Below are positions 37,657-46,120 of a DNA stretch of 64,000 nt, piece by piece (positions within the stretch are counted from its first letter, which is position 1; each line of letters begins with the position of its first letter). The notes beneath the pieces were generated by a model. The model worked only from the letters and a program-made list of their open reading frames with translations. It made no database searches and was not told the origin of the DNA. The position numbers and the translations under genes were made by a program. Source of the DNA: Kytococcus schroeteri (GTDB taxonomy: Bacteria; Actinomycetota; Actinomycetes; Actinomycetales; Dermatophilaceae); contig NZ_PKIZ01000001.1 in the NCBI RefSeq assembly GCF_002847825.1, positions 47,389 through 111,388 on the forward strand, read 5' to 3'.

Positions 37657-38685
37657 TCAGGCACGCAGGGACGCACCCCGGGTCGGAGGTCCGGCGGCGT
37701 CGCCCACCGCCGCGGCGAGTCGCCCGGCCAGCTCCCGCACCGCCTCGGCCAGCTCGGGGCCCTCCAGCACGGTGAACGCGAACGGCAGGCGGGCCAGGTA
37801 CTCCCCGGCGTACATGGCCGGGTTCTGGGTGGTGCCCCGGAGCAGGCAGCCTTGCGGGTGGTCGGTGAGCTCGCCCCACGAGCCGCCCACCCAGGGGGCC
37901 ACCTCCTGGCGCGGGGCGTGGACCAGCACGGCCGTGGGGTACCGCCACCCGCGGCCCAGGTGCTCCTCGAGGGCGGCGACGGGGTCGATCTCGGCCGGCG
38001 GGGTGAACCGTTCGGTGGCCACCTGCGCCGCGGTCACGCGGTCGAGGCGGTAGGCGCGCACAGCGTCCACCCGCCGGGCGTGGCACAGCAGGTACCAGCG
38101 CCCGTGGCGGGCCACCACGGCGTGCGGTTCCACCACGTCGCGCAGCACCCGCCCGGACTCCGTGCGGTAGTCCAGCTCCACGCAGTGCGTGGTGGCCACG
38201 GCGCCCACGAGCAGGCTCACCACGGCCGGGTCCGGGCGGGCGGCCCGGCGGTCCGGGGTGGAGCCGGCCAGGTCGCGCACCGCGGTCGCCTCCTGGGACA
38301 CGGCATCCGGCATGGCGCGCAGCAGCTTGGCCAGCGCCGCGCCCACCGGCTGGGTCTCGTCGCGGGCCTCGTGGCGGCCGTCGACCACGGCCATCACCAG
38401 GGAGAGCGCCTCGGTCTGGCTGAACACCACCGGCGGCAGGCGCACGCCGCATCCCAGCCGGTAGCCGCCGCCGGGGCCGCTCGTGGCGCCCACCGGCACG
38501 TCCGCCTCCCGCAGGGTGGCGATGGTGCGGCGCACGGCGCGTTCGCTGACCCCCAGGTGCTCGGCCAGCTCGGAGGCCGTGACGCCGGGTCGACGCTGCA
38601 GGAGGTCCAGGGCGCGCAGGGCCCGGACGGTGGGGGAGTCCGAGGCAGGGCCGGGATGGGTGGGGCGCGCTGAGGCATCGGGCAC
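37657..38685 (-). CDS. WYL-domain transcriptional regulator
   Basis: A 342-residue regulator. N-terminal HTH (about 17-75): LRALDLLQRRPGVTASELAEHLGVSERAVRRTIATL, followed by the YafY-like GPGGGYRLGCG wing. The WYL domain (about 155-235) contains VVARHGRWYLLCHARRVDAVRAYRLDRV, the ligand-binding pattern, and a C-terminal WCX-type extension. WYL proteins sense nucleotides or nucleic acids. It is divergent from the DinB-domain gene at 38747, its most likely target. Confidence 0.9.
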   Translation of the reverse strand: MPDASARPTHPGPASDSPTVRALRALDLLQRRPGVTASELAEHLGVSERAVRRTIATLREADVPVGATSGPGGGYRLGCGVRLPPVVFSQTEALSLVMAVVDGRHEARDETQPVGAALAKLLRAMPDAVSQEATAVRDLAGSTPDRRAARPDPAVVSLLVGAVATTHCVELDYRTESGRVLRDVVEPHAVVARHGRWYLLCHARRVDAVRAYRLDRVTAAQVATERFTPPAEIDPVAALEEHLGRGWRYPTAVLVHAPRQEVAPWVGGSWGELTDHPQGCLLRGTTQNPAMYAGEYLARLPFAFTVLEGPELAEAVRELAGRLAAAVGDAAGPPTRGASLRA

Positions 38686-38734
38686 GGGACCACTCTCGCA
38701 GACTTCGCGGACGTGAACCGTCCGGGAAGGGCCC

Positions 38735-38740
38735 TAGCGT
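38735..38740 (+). promoter_or_regulatory. -10 hexamer of the DinB gene, leaderless
   Basis: TAGCGT ends 6 bases before the ATG at 38747, in the short intergenic region shared with the WYL regulator. Confidence 0.5.
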
Positions 38741-38746
38741 GGGGGC

Positions 38747-39562
38747 ATGGACGAGCACGTCGACGGAGTCGACCTCAGCGGGGCCACCCTCCAGCACGTC
38801 CGGGTGGCCGGGGCCAGCATGACCAAGGTCGACGCCAGCGGCGCCGACATCCGCGGGCTGCTCATGGAGGGCGCCCGCATCCGCGGAGGGGCGATCGTGC
38901 ACACCCGCATCGACTGCGACGTGTTCGACCTCGTCATCAACGGGGTGGACGTGGCGCCCCTCATCGACGCCGAGCTGAACCGCCGCGACCCGGACCGGGC
39001 CCTGCTGTTCGCCACTGACCCCGACGGCATCCGCGCCGCGTGGGCCCGGTTGGAGGAGCTGTGGGAAGGCACCATCGAGCGCGCCCGCACCCTGCCCGGG
39101 GACCAGCTGCACGCCAGCGTGGACGGCGAGTGGTCCTTCGTGCAGACGCTGCGCCACCTCAACTTCAAGAACGCGGCGTGGGCCCAGCGCGTGCTGCGCG
39201 GCGAGCCCGACCCCTACGCGCCGTTGGACCTGCCGTGGGACGAGGCGCCCGCCATCGAGGGGTTCACCCCGGTGCGTGACGCCCGCCCGGGCCTGGGCGA
39301 GGTGCTGGCCGAACGGTCCCAGCGCTGCGAGCAGGTGCGGGCGGCCCTGCGACCGCTCGACGATGCGGCGCTCGCCGGCACCGTCACGCGCGCCGAGCCC
39401 GGGTGGCCGCAGGTGGAGGACCTGCCGGTGGCCGAGGCGGTGCACGTGCTGCTCATGGAGGAGTACGAGCACCGGCTGTTCGCCGAGCGTGACCTCGACG
39501 CCCTCACCGGCGTCTCGACCTCTGCCGACCCCACCACCCCACCGACCTCCCAGGAGCCCTGA
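38747..39562 (+). CDS. DinB-domain protein with N-terminal pentapeptide-like repeats
   Basis: A 271-residue two-part protein. Residues 5-65 form pentapeptide-like repeats of the A(D/S)L/M pattern (DLSGATLQHVRVAGASMTKV, DASGADIRG, MEGARIRGGAI). Residues about 90-250 are a DinB four-helix domain: WARLEELWEGTIERARTLP, WSFVQTLRHLNFKNAAWAQRVL and HVLLMEEYEHRLFAERDL, with the His positions expected for metal binding. DinB proteins include thiol-dependent transferases. Followed one base later by an alpha/beta hydrolase gene. Exact role unknown. Confidence 0.78.
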   Translation: MDEHVDGVDLSGATLQHVRVAGASMTKVDASGADIRGLLMEGARIRGGAIVHTRIDCDVFDLVINGVDVAPLIDAELNRRDPDRALLFATDPDGIRAAWARLEELWEGTIERARTLPGDQLHASVDGEWSFVQTLRHLNFKNAAWAQRVLRGEPDPYAPLDLPWDEAPAIEGFTPVRDARPGLGEVLAERSQRCEQVRAALRPLDDAALAGTVTRAEPGWPQVEDLPVAEAVHVLLMEEYEHRLFAERDLDALTGVSTSADPTTPPTSQEP

Positions 39563-39563
39563 C

Positions 39564-40316
39564 ATGACCGCACCCACCCCGTCCACGGACGTCCCCGACC
39601 CCGCCGAGGCGCCCACCGGCACCACCGTGCTGCTGCTCGGCGGGCTGTGGCTCGACGAGCACGCGTGGGACGCCCTGCTCCTGCTGCTCGAGGCGGCGGA
39701 CCTGCGCGCCCAGGTGGTAGCACTGCCGGGGGCCAGCACCACCGCGCCCGACCCCGAGGGCGTCACCCTCGACGACCAGCTGGGGGCCGTCCTGGCCACC
39801 ATCGACGCCACGAGCCCCGACGGGCCGGTGGTGGTGGTCGGGCACTCGGCCGCGTGCACGCTGGCGTGGATGGCGGCCGACCGCCGCCCGGGCGCCGTGC
39901 GGCGCGTGGTGCTCGTGGGCGGCGTCCCCAGCACCGGCGGGGAGCAGTACGCCGCCTTCTTCCCCATCGAGGACGGGGTGATGGCGCACCCTGGGTGGGA
40001 GCCCTTCGCCGGCCCGGACTCCGACGACCTGGACGAGGCCGCCAAGGCCGACCTCCTGGACCGCGCCATCCCAGTGCCGCAGGGCGTGGCCGAGGCCGTG
40101 GTGGAGTACACCGACGAGGCGCGCTTCGACGTGCCCATCACCCTGGTGTGCCCCGAGTTCACCCCCGAGCAGGTGCGCCAGTGGCAGGCCGCCGACCCGA
40201 TGCCCGAGCTCGCCGGGGCGCAGGTGGACTTCATCGACATCGACACCGGGCACTGGCCCATGGTCTCTGCGCCGCAGGTGCTGGGCGACGCCCTCGTGGA
40301 GGCCGTCCGCCGCTGA
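39564..40316 (+). CDS. Alpha/beta hydrolase
   Basis: A 250-residue hydrolase. LLLGGLWLDEHAWDAL begins the fold; the nucleophile elbow is VVVGHSAACTLAW (Ser about residue 94, with a non-standard GHSAAC in place of GHSMGG). The Asp/Glu region is VCPEFTPEQV, and the catalytic His is in DTGHWPMVSAPQVL near the C-terminus. Starts one base after the DinB gene stop, so both are co-transcribed. Substrate unknown. Confidence 0.85.
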   Translation: MTAPTPSTDVPDPAEAPTGTTVLLLGGLWLDEHAWDALLLLLEAADLRAQVVALPGASTTAPDPEGVTLDDQLGAVLATIDATSPDGPVVVVGHSAACTLAWMAADRRPGAVRRVVLVGGVPSTGGEQYAAFFPIEDGVMAHPGWEPFAGPDSDDLDEAAKADLLDRAIPVPQGVAEAVVEYTDEARFDVPITLVCPEFTPEQVRQWQAADPMPELAGAQVDFIDIDTGHWPMVSAPQVLGDALVEAVRR

Positions 40317-40332
40317 GCGCCGCCACACGCAC

Positions 40333-40370
40333 GCAGCGGCCCCTCGACCACTCGGTCGAGGGGCCGCTGC
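40333..40370. terminator. 17-bp perfect hairpin between convergent genes
   Basis: GCAGCGGCCCCTCGACC and its complement around a 4-base ACTC loop, between the hydrolase and an MFS exporter that converge here. Confidence 0.75.
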
Positions 40371-40391
40371 GCCCAGGGGGACCGCTTGGCC

Positions 40392-41918
40392 TCAGGCCGT
40401 GGCCGGCGCTGCGTCGGTGACCTGGCTGGCGGCGTCGTCGCCCTCGGTGGGCACTGCGCCCTCCTGGTCCGGGCGACGCACCAGGAGCGTGAGCGCCAGG
40501 GCCACCACGAAGATCCCGGCCCCGGCCGCCATCGCCAGGGAGACGCCGCCGGCGAGGGACTCGGCAGGGCCGTGCCCGTCGGCCGCCAGCTGCCCGGCGC
40601 GGTGGCTCATGAGGGCAATGGCCAGGGCGGTGCCGGTGGCCGCGGCCACCTGCTGGAAGGTGCCCAGGATGGCCGAGCCGTGGGAGTACAGGTCCATCGG
40701 CAGCGCGCCCAGGCCGGCGGAGAACAGCGGCGTGAACAGCAGGGCCAGGCCGAAGCTGATGGCCGGGTGCACCAGGAGGAAGGCCCACCACGGGGCGTCG
40801 AGGGCCGCCCAGGTGCCCACCGAGAGGGCCACGAGCACCAGCAGGGCGCCGGGCACCACCAGCGGGCGGGGCCCCAGCCGGTCGTACCAGCGGCCGATGC
40901 GGGGAGCCAGGAGGCCCATCATCAGGCCACCGGGCATCATCACCAGGCCGGCCTGCAGGACGCTCAGGCCGCGCGCGTCCTGCAGCCACAGGGGCAGCAG
41001 GATCATGGAGCCCATCATCGCCATCATGGCGGCACACATGATGCCCATGGACAGGGCGAAGTTGCGGTGGGTCAGCGCGCGCAGGTCCAGCAGCGGGGCG
41101 CCCCCGGAGCGGGCCAGGGAGAGCTGGCGCCACACGAGCAGGGCCACGCCGGCCGCGCCCACGGCCACCGCGAGCACCGGGGAGACCACCGGCTCGGCGG
41201 CGCCGGGGCCGGAGTGGCCGCCGAAGGAGCTCAGGCCGTAGACCAGGGCACCGAAACCGACCGCGGCCAGGGGGAGGCTGAGCAGGTCGAGTGGGCCGGC
41301 GGCCCCGGCGTGGTTGCGCGGCAGCAGGCGCAGGCCCACCAGCAGCATGCCCACGGCCAGCGGCAGAACGAGCAGGAAGAGCCAGCGCCAGGAGGCGAAC
41401 TGCAGCACCAGGCCGGAGGTGGTGGGGCCCAGGGCGGGCGCCACGGAGATGGCCAGGGAGACGTTGCCCATGGTGCGGCCGCGGTCCTCCACGGGCACCA
41501 GGGTCATGACGGTGGTCATGAGCAGCGGCATCATGATGGCGGTGCCGACGGCCTGGACGATGCGGCCCACCAGGAGCAGGGCGAAGCCCGGCGCGACGGC
41601 GCACAGCAGCGTGCCCAGGGCGAACGCGCCCATGGCGGTGGCGAAGGCGGCACGGCGGTCCAGGCGGTGCAGGAACCAGCCGGTGGTGGGGATGACCACG
41701 GCCATGGTGAGCATGAACGCCGTCGACAGCCACTGGGCGGCCTGCGCCGAGACGTGCAGCGAGTCCATGAGCTGGGGGACGGCGTTGACCATGATGGTCT
41801 CGTTGAGGATCACCACGAAGGTGGCGACGGTGAGGACGCGCAGGATGGGCGTGGGGTCGACCTCGAGGTCGGCGGGGGAGTCGACCGTGGTCGACGGCGT
41901 GCTGCGGGTCTCGGGCAT
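40392..41918 (-). CDS. MFS transporter, DHA2-like
   Basis: A 508-residue exporter with about 14 helices. LNETIMVNAVPQLMDSL (helix 1, the D1-like motif), GWFLHRLDRRAAFATAMGAFALGT, GRIVQAVGTAIMMPLLMTTVMTLVP and the GNVSLAISVAPALGPTTSGLVLQ motif C are typical of LmrB/MdtD-like drug exporters. The ATG 41918 is far from any regulator; it is a single gene, divergent from the kinase at 42063. Confidence 0.9.
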   Translation of the reverse strand: MPETRSTPSTTVDSPADLEVDPTPILRVLTVATFVVILNETIMVNAVPQLMDSLHVSAQAAQWLSTAFMLTMAVVIPTTGWFLHRLDRRAAFATAMGAFALGTLLCAVAPGFALLLVGRIVQAVGTAIMMPLLMTTVMTLVPVEDRGRTMGNVSLAISVAPALGPTTSGLVLQFASWRWLFLLVLPLAVGMLLVGLRLLPRNHAGAAGPLDLLSLPLAAVGFGALVYGLSSFGGHSGPGAAEPVVSPVLAVAVGAAGVALLVWRQLSLARSGGAPLLDLRALTHRNFALSMGIMCAAMMAMMGSMILLPLWLQDARGLSVLQAGLVMMPGGLMMGLLAPRIGRWYDRLGPRPLVVPGALLVLVALSVGTWAALDAPWWAFLLVHPAISFGLALLFTPLFSAGLGALPMDLYSHGSAILGTFQQVAAATGTALAIALMSHRAGQLAADGHGPAESLAGGVSLAMAAGAGIFVVALALTLLVRRPDQEGAVPTEGDDAASQVTDAAPATA

Positions 41919-42049
41919 GCGGCAGGGGCTCCTCGGAGGAGTGGAGGGGATGGGGGAGGGGTGCGCCAGCCTAGGGCTGGGGGAGAGGCGACAACACCGA
42001 TTTTGCTGAGACATTCCCGACACGCGGGGCCGGCCCGGGGGAGCGTGGG

Positions 42050-42055
42050 TAGGGT
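42050..42055 (+). promoter_or_regulatory. -10 hexamer of the protein kinase gene, leaderless
   Basis: TAGGGT ends 7 bases before the GTG at 42063. Confidence 0.45.
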
Positions 42056-42062
42056 TCGCCGG

Positions 42063-43295
42063 GTGGGAGACGTCTTCGCGGGCCGGTACGAGCTGGTGGA
42101 CCCTCTGGGTGAGGGTGGCACGGGTGTGGTGTGGCGGGTCTGGGACCACCGGGCCCACCGCTACTGCGCGGCCAAGGTGCTGCGCCAGGTGGACGCCTCC
42201 TCCCTGGTGCGCTTCGTGCGCGAGCAGGGCGTGCGCGTGCAGCACTCCCACCTGCTGGTGCCCTACGGCTGGGCGGGGGACGACGAGCGCGTGATGCTGG
42301 TCATGCCGGTGGTGGACGGCGGTTCGGCCGCCACGCTCCTGGCGGAGCACGGACCGCTGCCGGCGCCCTGGGTGGCCACCCTCACCGACCAGCTGCTGCA
42401 GGGGCTGGGGCAGCTGCACGACGAGGGCATGGTGCACCGGGACGTGAAGCCGGCCAACCTGCTGCTGGACGCCACCGGCACCGGGGTGCCGAGGGCCCGC
42501 CTGGCGGACTTCGGCCTGACGATGAGCGTGGACGCCCCGCGCCTGACCACGGGCCCCTACGTGCACGGAACGCTGGGCTACATGGCCCCGGAGTCGTTGG
42601 CGCACGGCTGGGACCCGAGCCCGGCGGCCGACCTCTACGGCGTGGGGATGACGGCGCGCGAGCTGCTCACCGGGCAGCGCCCGCAGGGTCGGGACCACGA
42701 CGCGGTGGCCGGCGAGCTGGCGCGCGCCGGGGTGCCCGACGGGTTGGCGCGGGTGCTCGAGGAGCTCGTGGAGCTGGACCCGGCGGACCGGCCGCGCAGC
42801 GCGCAGGCGGCCATGGCCTCGCTGCGTGCCACCGGCCTGGTGGCCACCACTGCCGAGCAGCTGGGGGGCGGCGTCGCGCTGCACGACCGGCTGCCGGCGC
42901 TGCCGGCAGGGTGGACCCCGCAGGGGCCGGCCCAGGACCGGGGCCAGGTGCCGGCGGGGCCGCCACAGCACGCGACGGGCCTGCCGCCGGCCGGAGCGGC
43001 CCGCACCACCATGTACGACGTGCCCCAGACCGGGCCGGTGGACCGGTTCGCCACGGGGCAGGAGCCGTCGCGCGGTCCGCTCGTGGAGGCCCCTGTCGGT
43101 GGGACCCAGACGCCCGACGCCCCGGGGCCGCGCCGCGTGGTGGGTCGGGCGGCACCGGTGGAGCCGGCCGCCTCCCGGGTCTGGAACCACGAGGAGACCC
43201 CGTCCTCCCCGGTGGTGCCGCCGGCGGTCGCCTGGGCCCTGGTGCTCGCCGGCCTGCTGGTGCTGCTCGTGGTGCTCGTGGCCGCGCTGGGCTGA
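42063..43295 (+). CDS. Membrane-anchored Ser/Thr protein kinase (PknB-like)
   Basis: A 410-residue Hanks-type kinase. The glycine loop is LGEGGTGVVWRVWD (about 16-29), the ATP-binding lysine AAKVL (about 38), the catalytic loop VHRDVKPANLLL (about 124-135), the metal-binding ADFGL and the APE-equivalent GTLGYMAPESL. After the kinase domain (to about 265) comes a Pro/Gly-rich juxtamembrane part of about 115 residues, then one C-terminal membrane helix (VAWALVLAGLLVLLVVLVAAL) and no extracellular sensor domain. It could phosphorylate FHA proteins such as the GarA in this window (inference only). Confidence 0.92.
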   Translation: MGDVFAGRYELVDPLGEGGTGVVWRVWDHRAHRYCAAKVLRQVDASSLVRFVREQGVRVQHSHLLVPYGWAGDDERVMLVMPVVDGGSAATLLAEHGPLPAPWVATLTDQLLQGLGQLHDEGMVHRDVKPANLLLDATGTGVPRARLADFGLTMSVDAPRLTTGPYVHGTLGYMAPESLAHGWDPSPAADLYGVGMTARELLTGQRPQGRDHDAVAGELARAGVPDGLARVLEELVELDPADRPRSAQAAMASLRATGLVATTAEQLGGGVALHDRLPALPAGWTPQGPAQDRGQVPAGPPQHATGLPPAGAARTTMYDVPQTGPVDRFATGQEPSRGPLVEAPVGGTQTPDAPGPRRVVGRAAPVEPAASRVWNHEETPSSPVVPPAVAWALVLAGLLVLLVVLVAALG

Positions 43296-43302
43296 GTGCC
43301 CC

Positions 43303-44598
43303 TCAGCCGCGGGCGCGGTTGGCCACCAGGGCCAGGGCGCCGGCCAGGAGCATCAGGCCACCGAGGGCGCCTCCACCCCACAGGACCGGCTTCGACGGGC
43401 CGCCGTCGGAGGAGCCGGCCGAGGCCGCCCGCTCGTCGCCGCCGGTCGCCGCGGAGGACGTGCTGCCGCCGGAGTCCTCCCCGCCGGTCGGCGCCGCGTT
43501 GCCTTGGTCACCCTCACCGCGTCCGGCCCCGGGCTCGATGACGCGGTCACGCTCCTCGGAGGGAGCGCTGCCCTCGGCGTAGCGGGGGGCGTCGACGGCA
43601 TCGCCGAGTACCGCCACGGTGAGGGTGAACGGCACCTTGCGGTACTCCTCACCGGACTCGTCGGCCGTCACCACCACGTACTGGTCACCGGGGAGGGTCG
43701 GCCCCTGCCCGTCGCGGTTGTTCCACGCCACCGGCAGCGAGGCCGTCTCGGCCACCGCCTCGTCGTGGTCCCAGAAGCTTGCCCGGGCGTCCTTGGCGCC
43801 GCTGGCCTCGGTGTCCAACTCGCGTCGGTCGGCACCCACCAGGGTCACGGTGACGGCGCCGGACTCGAGGCCCTCGGACTCCGCGTTCACCGACACGCGG
43901 GCCTGCACCCGCTGGCCCCACTCGGCGGGGACCTTGTAGAGGCGCGCCTCGCCGGCCACCACGGACCCGCGCACGGAGTGCTCCGGCGACACCTCGGGGG
44001 CCTCGGCCAGGGAGAGGCCTCCCTGGGTGTCCTGCACCTCGGCGCTGGCCTTCATGTCCGTCCAGTCGACCGACTCCTGGGGCTTCGGCAGGCCGGCGGT
44101 GGTGGGCACCGCCGGCTCCTCGGCCACGTGCAGCTCGAACGGCCGCTCCTGGGGCTCCTTGGTGGTGTTGGTGACCGCCACGACCACCTGGTCGGAGTTC
44201 TCGCAGACCGGGTCCTCGTCGTCGCCGGCGTTGCCCACCACGAGACCGAGCGTCCAGCCGGTGTCCGTCCCGCACTCCTGGCCGAGGGCGTCCAGCACGC
44301 GGACCTCCAGGCCCTCGGCCTCGTAGGTGGTGGTGCCCACGCGCAGGATGCCGTCCTGGGTGCTGCGACGGACCCGGTAGAAGGACGTGTCGCCGTCGGC
44401 CGGGGCGGAGTCGGTGAAGGTGCCGGCGCTCAGCAGCGGGGCCGTGAACAGGTCCCCACCGCCCTGGACCGCCGTGCCCTTGGTCTGCAGGGGCTCGGGC
44501 TCGCGCTCGGCGGCCGGGGAGGAGGCGGCCCCCGCGGACGGGCCCTGCAGCAGGGCCAGCACGATGCCGGCGACGGCGGGGCGGGCGAGGGGGTGCAT
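43303..44598 (-). CDS. Secreted, C-terminally anchored surface protein of unknown function
   Basis: A 431-residue protein: signal peptide at 1-25 (VAGIVLALLQGPSAGAAS), an extracellular part with beta-rich segments (DTSFYRVRRSTQDGILRVGTT, PFELHVAEEP, ARLYKVPAEWGQRVQARVSV), a Ser/Gly/Asp-rich linker, and a single C-terminal membrane helix (LWGGGALGGLMLLAGALALVAN) with a short NRARG tail. The arrangement suggests a wall or surface component. ATG 44598 follows GGAGGA. It ends 7 bp from the convergent kinase gene, which may be meaningful or accidental. Confidence 0.8.
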   Translation of the reverse strand: MHPLARPAVAGIVLALLQGPSAGAASSPAAEREPEPLQTKGTAVQGGGDLFTAPLLSAGTFTDSAPADGDTSFYRVRRSTQDGILRVGTTTYEAEGLEVRVLDALGQECGTDTGWTLGLVVGNAGDDEDPVCENSDQVVVAVTNTTKEPQERPFELHVAEEPAVPTTAGLPKPQESVDWTDMKASAEVQDTQGGLSLAEAPEVSPEHSVRGSVVAGEARLYKVPAEWGQRVQARVSVNAESEGLESGAVTVTLVGADRRELDTEASGAKDARASFWDHDEAVAETASLPVAWNNRDGQGPTLPGDQYVVVTADESGEEYRKVPFTLTVAVLGDAVDAPRYAEGSAPSEERDRVIEPGAGRGEGDQGNAAPTGGEDSGGSTSSAATGGDERAASAGSSDGGPSKPVLWGGGALGGLMLLAGALALVANRARG

Positions 44599-44693
44599 GC
44601 GTCCTCCGTGCGGGGTCGAGGGGCGGCCCACGGCTCACGGCGCGGGCGGGGACCGGCGGACCTGTCCGGGGGTCGAGGGTACCTGCGGACCGG

Positions 44694-45248
44694 TCAGGCG
44701 CCGCGGCGGTCCGCGGGCCACCGGGCCCCGTCCGACGACTCGTCGGCCGGGTTGCCGTGGCGGAAGACCACGAACCGCATGGCCAGGTACATGTAGACCG
44801 CCTCGCACAGGCCGGCGGCCATCCGGGCGACGGCGAACGGCACACCCAGCGTGGTCAGCCCCGTGTTCACGCCGAGGATGAAGGCCAGGTAGTTGACCGA
44901 CACCACGAGCACGTAGCGCAGCGACTGGCGGCCGGCGTGCCCCTCGCTCTCGAAGTTGAAGTGCCGGTTCACCACGAAGGCCGTGGCCAGGGCGGTCACG
45001 TACGCGATGGTGGTGGCCACCGGGTAGGGCAGGCCCACCGGCTTGTGCAGCAGCCACAGCAGCGCGAGGTCCAGAGCGAAGGTGCAGAGGTTCAGCATCG
45101 CGAACCCGACCGCCGTGGGCGGCACGTGGCGGCGCAGGCCCGAGGGGATGAGCCGCCAGAGGCCGTCGCGCAGGCGCAGGAAGGCCGCCACGCCCGTCGG
45201 GCGCGGCTCGTGGGCGGTGGGGTGCTCGGGGGTCACGGGCTCAGCCAC
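44694..45248 (-). CDS. GtrA family membrane protein
   Basis: A 184-residue protein with four membrane helices (about 45-170), the GtrA/DPMS fold of polyprenyl-sugar flippase-like proteins. FALDLALLWLLHKPVGLPYPVATTIAYVTALATAFVVNRHFNFES is the family signature, with the Asn/Phe of NRHFNF conserved. N-terminal 40 residues are cytoplasmic. GTG 45248 overlaps the SRAP stop by 8 bp. It probably supports envelope glycosylation; no matching glycosyltransferase is adjacent. Confidence 0.85.
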   Translation of the reverse strand: MAEPVTPEHPTAHEPRPTGVAAFLRLRDGLWRLIPSGLRRHVPPTAVGFAMLNLCTFALDLALLWLLHKPVGLPYPVATTIAYVTALATAFVVNRHFNFESEGHAGRQSLRYVLVVSVNYLAFILGVNTGLTTLGVPFAVARMAAGLCEAVYMYLAMRFVVFRHGNPADESSDGARWPADRRGA

Positions 45249-46068
45249 CGACCACCTCGCCGGTGACGGGGTCCACCACGCCCACGAGCTGCTCGGTGGG
45301 CACCGGGCGCACGAGCTCGGGGCCGTTGGTGGCCACCCGGCTCACGCCGCTGCCCACCGGCCATGCCTGGAAACGGCCCTCCGGCTGGTGGGAGAGCAGC
45401 TCCAGGACGTGGTCGTCCTCGGTGGCGGCCGGGTCGAGCCAGGCGGCCCAGTCCTCGGGCTCCACCACCACCGGCTGCCGGTCGTGGATGCGGTCCAGCC
45501 CCGGCTCGGCGTCACGGGTGAGGATGGTGAAGCTCACCACCCAGTCGTGAGCCTGGCCCCCGGTGCCCAGCCGGTGGAACTCGTACAGCCCGGCGAAGGC
45601 CAGCGGCGCCTCGTCCACGCGGGACATGAAGAACGGTTGCTTGCGGGGCTTGCCCGCGGTCGTGCGGGCCACGGGGGAGGCCTGCCACTCGTACCAGCCG
45701 TCCGCAGGCACCAGGCAGCGCCGCGTGCGCGCCGGGCCCGCGAAGGTGCGCTTCTCGAACAGCGTCCCGCTGCGGGCGTTGATCATGCGGTTGCCCATGG
45801 TCAGGTCCTTGGCCCACGGCGGCACGAGACCCCAGGAGAGCAGGCGCAGCTGGCGCTCGGCGGGGGCGTCCTCCTCGCCTCGGGGCGTGCGGGTGAGGAC
45901 CACCGGCACCTGCTTGGTGGGCGCCACGTTGAAGTCCGGGGTGCCGGGGGCCGGCTCCTGGGGACGCTTCATCACCGGCGCGCCGGGCTCGTCGGTCGCG
46001 TCGCGCTCGACCTCGAACTCCTCCACCAGGGCGTCCGGGGAGGCGCTGGCTGCGTAGCGTCCACACAT
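45241..46068 (-). CDS. SOS response-associated peptidase (YedK/HMCES family)
   Basis: A 275-residue SRAP protein. Its second residue, Cys2 in MCGRYA, forms a covalent thiazolidine link with abasic sites in single-stranded DNA and thereby protects them. NVAPTKQVPVVL, LSWGLVPPWAKD, NARSGTLFEKRTF, CLVPADGWYEWQ and the His-containing IHDRQPVVVEPEDW match the family active site. The length is longer than E. coli YedK, with an insert near residue 27-40. A -10 TAGGCT lies 8 bases upstream (46077-46082). It overlaps the gtrA-type gene. Confidence 0.93.
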   Translation of the reverse strand: MCGRYAASASPDALVEEFEVERDATDEPGAPVMKRPQEPAPGTPDFNVAPTKQVPVVLTRTPRGEEDAPAERQLRLLSWGLVPPWAKDLTMGNRMINARSGTLFEKRTFAGPARTRRCLVPADGWYEWQASPVARTTAGKPRKQPFFMSRVDEAPLAFAGLYEFHRLGTGGQAHDWVVSFTILTRDAEPGLDRIHDRQPVVVEPEDWAAWLDPAATEDDHVLELLSHQPEGRFQAWPVGSGVSRVATNGPELVRPVPTEQLVGVVDPVTGEVVGG

Positions 46069-46120
46069 GGGACCCGAGCCTACGGTGCCGGGGCGGGGCG
46101 ACGGGCTACGCCGAGCGGGC

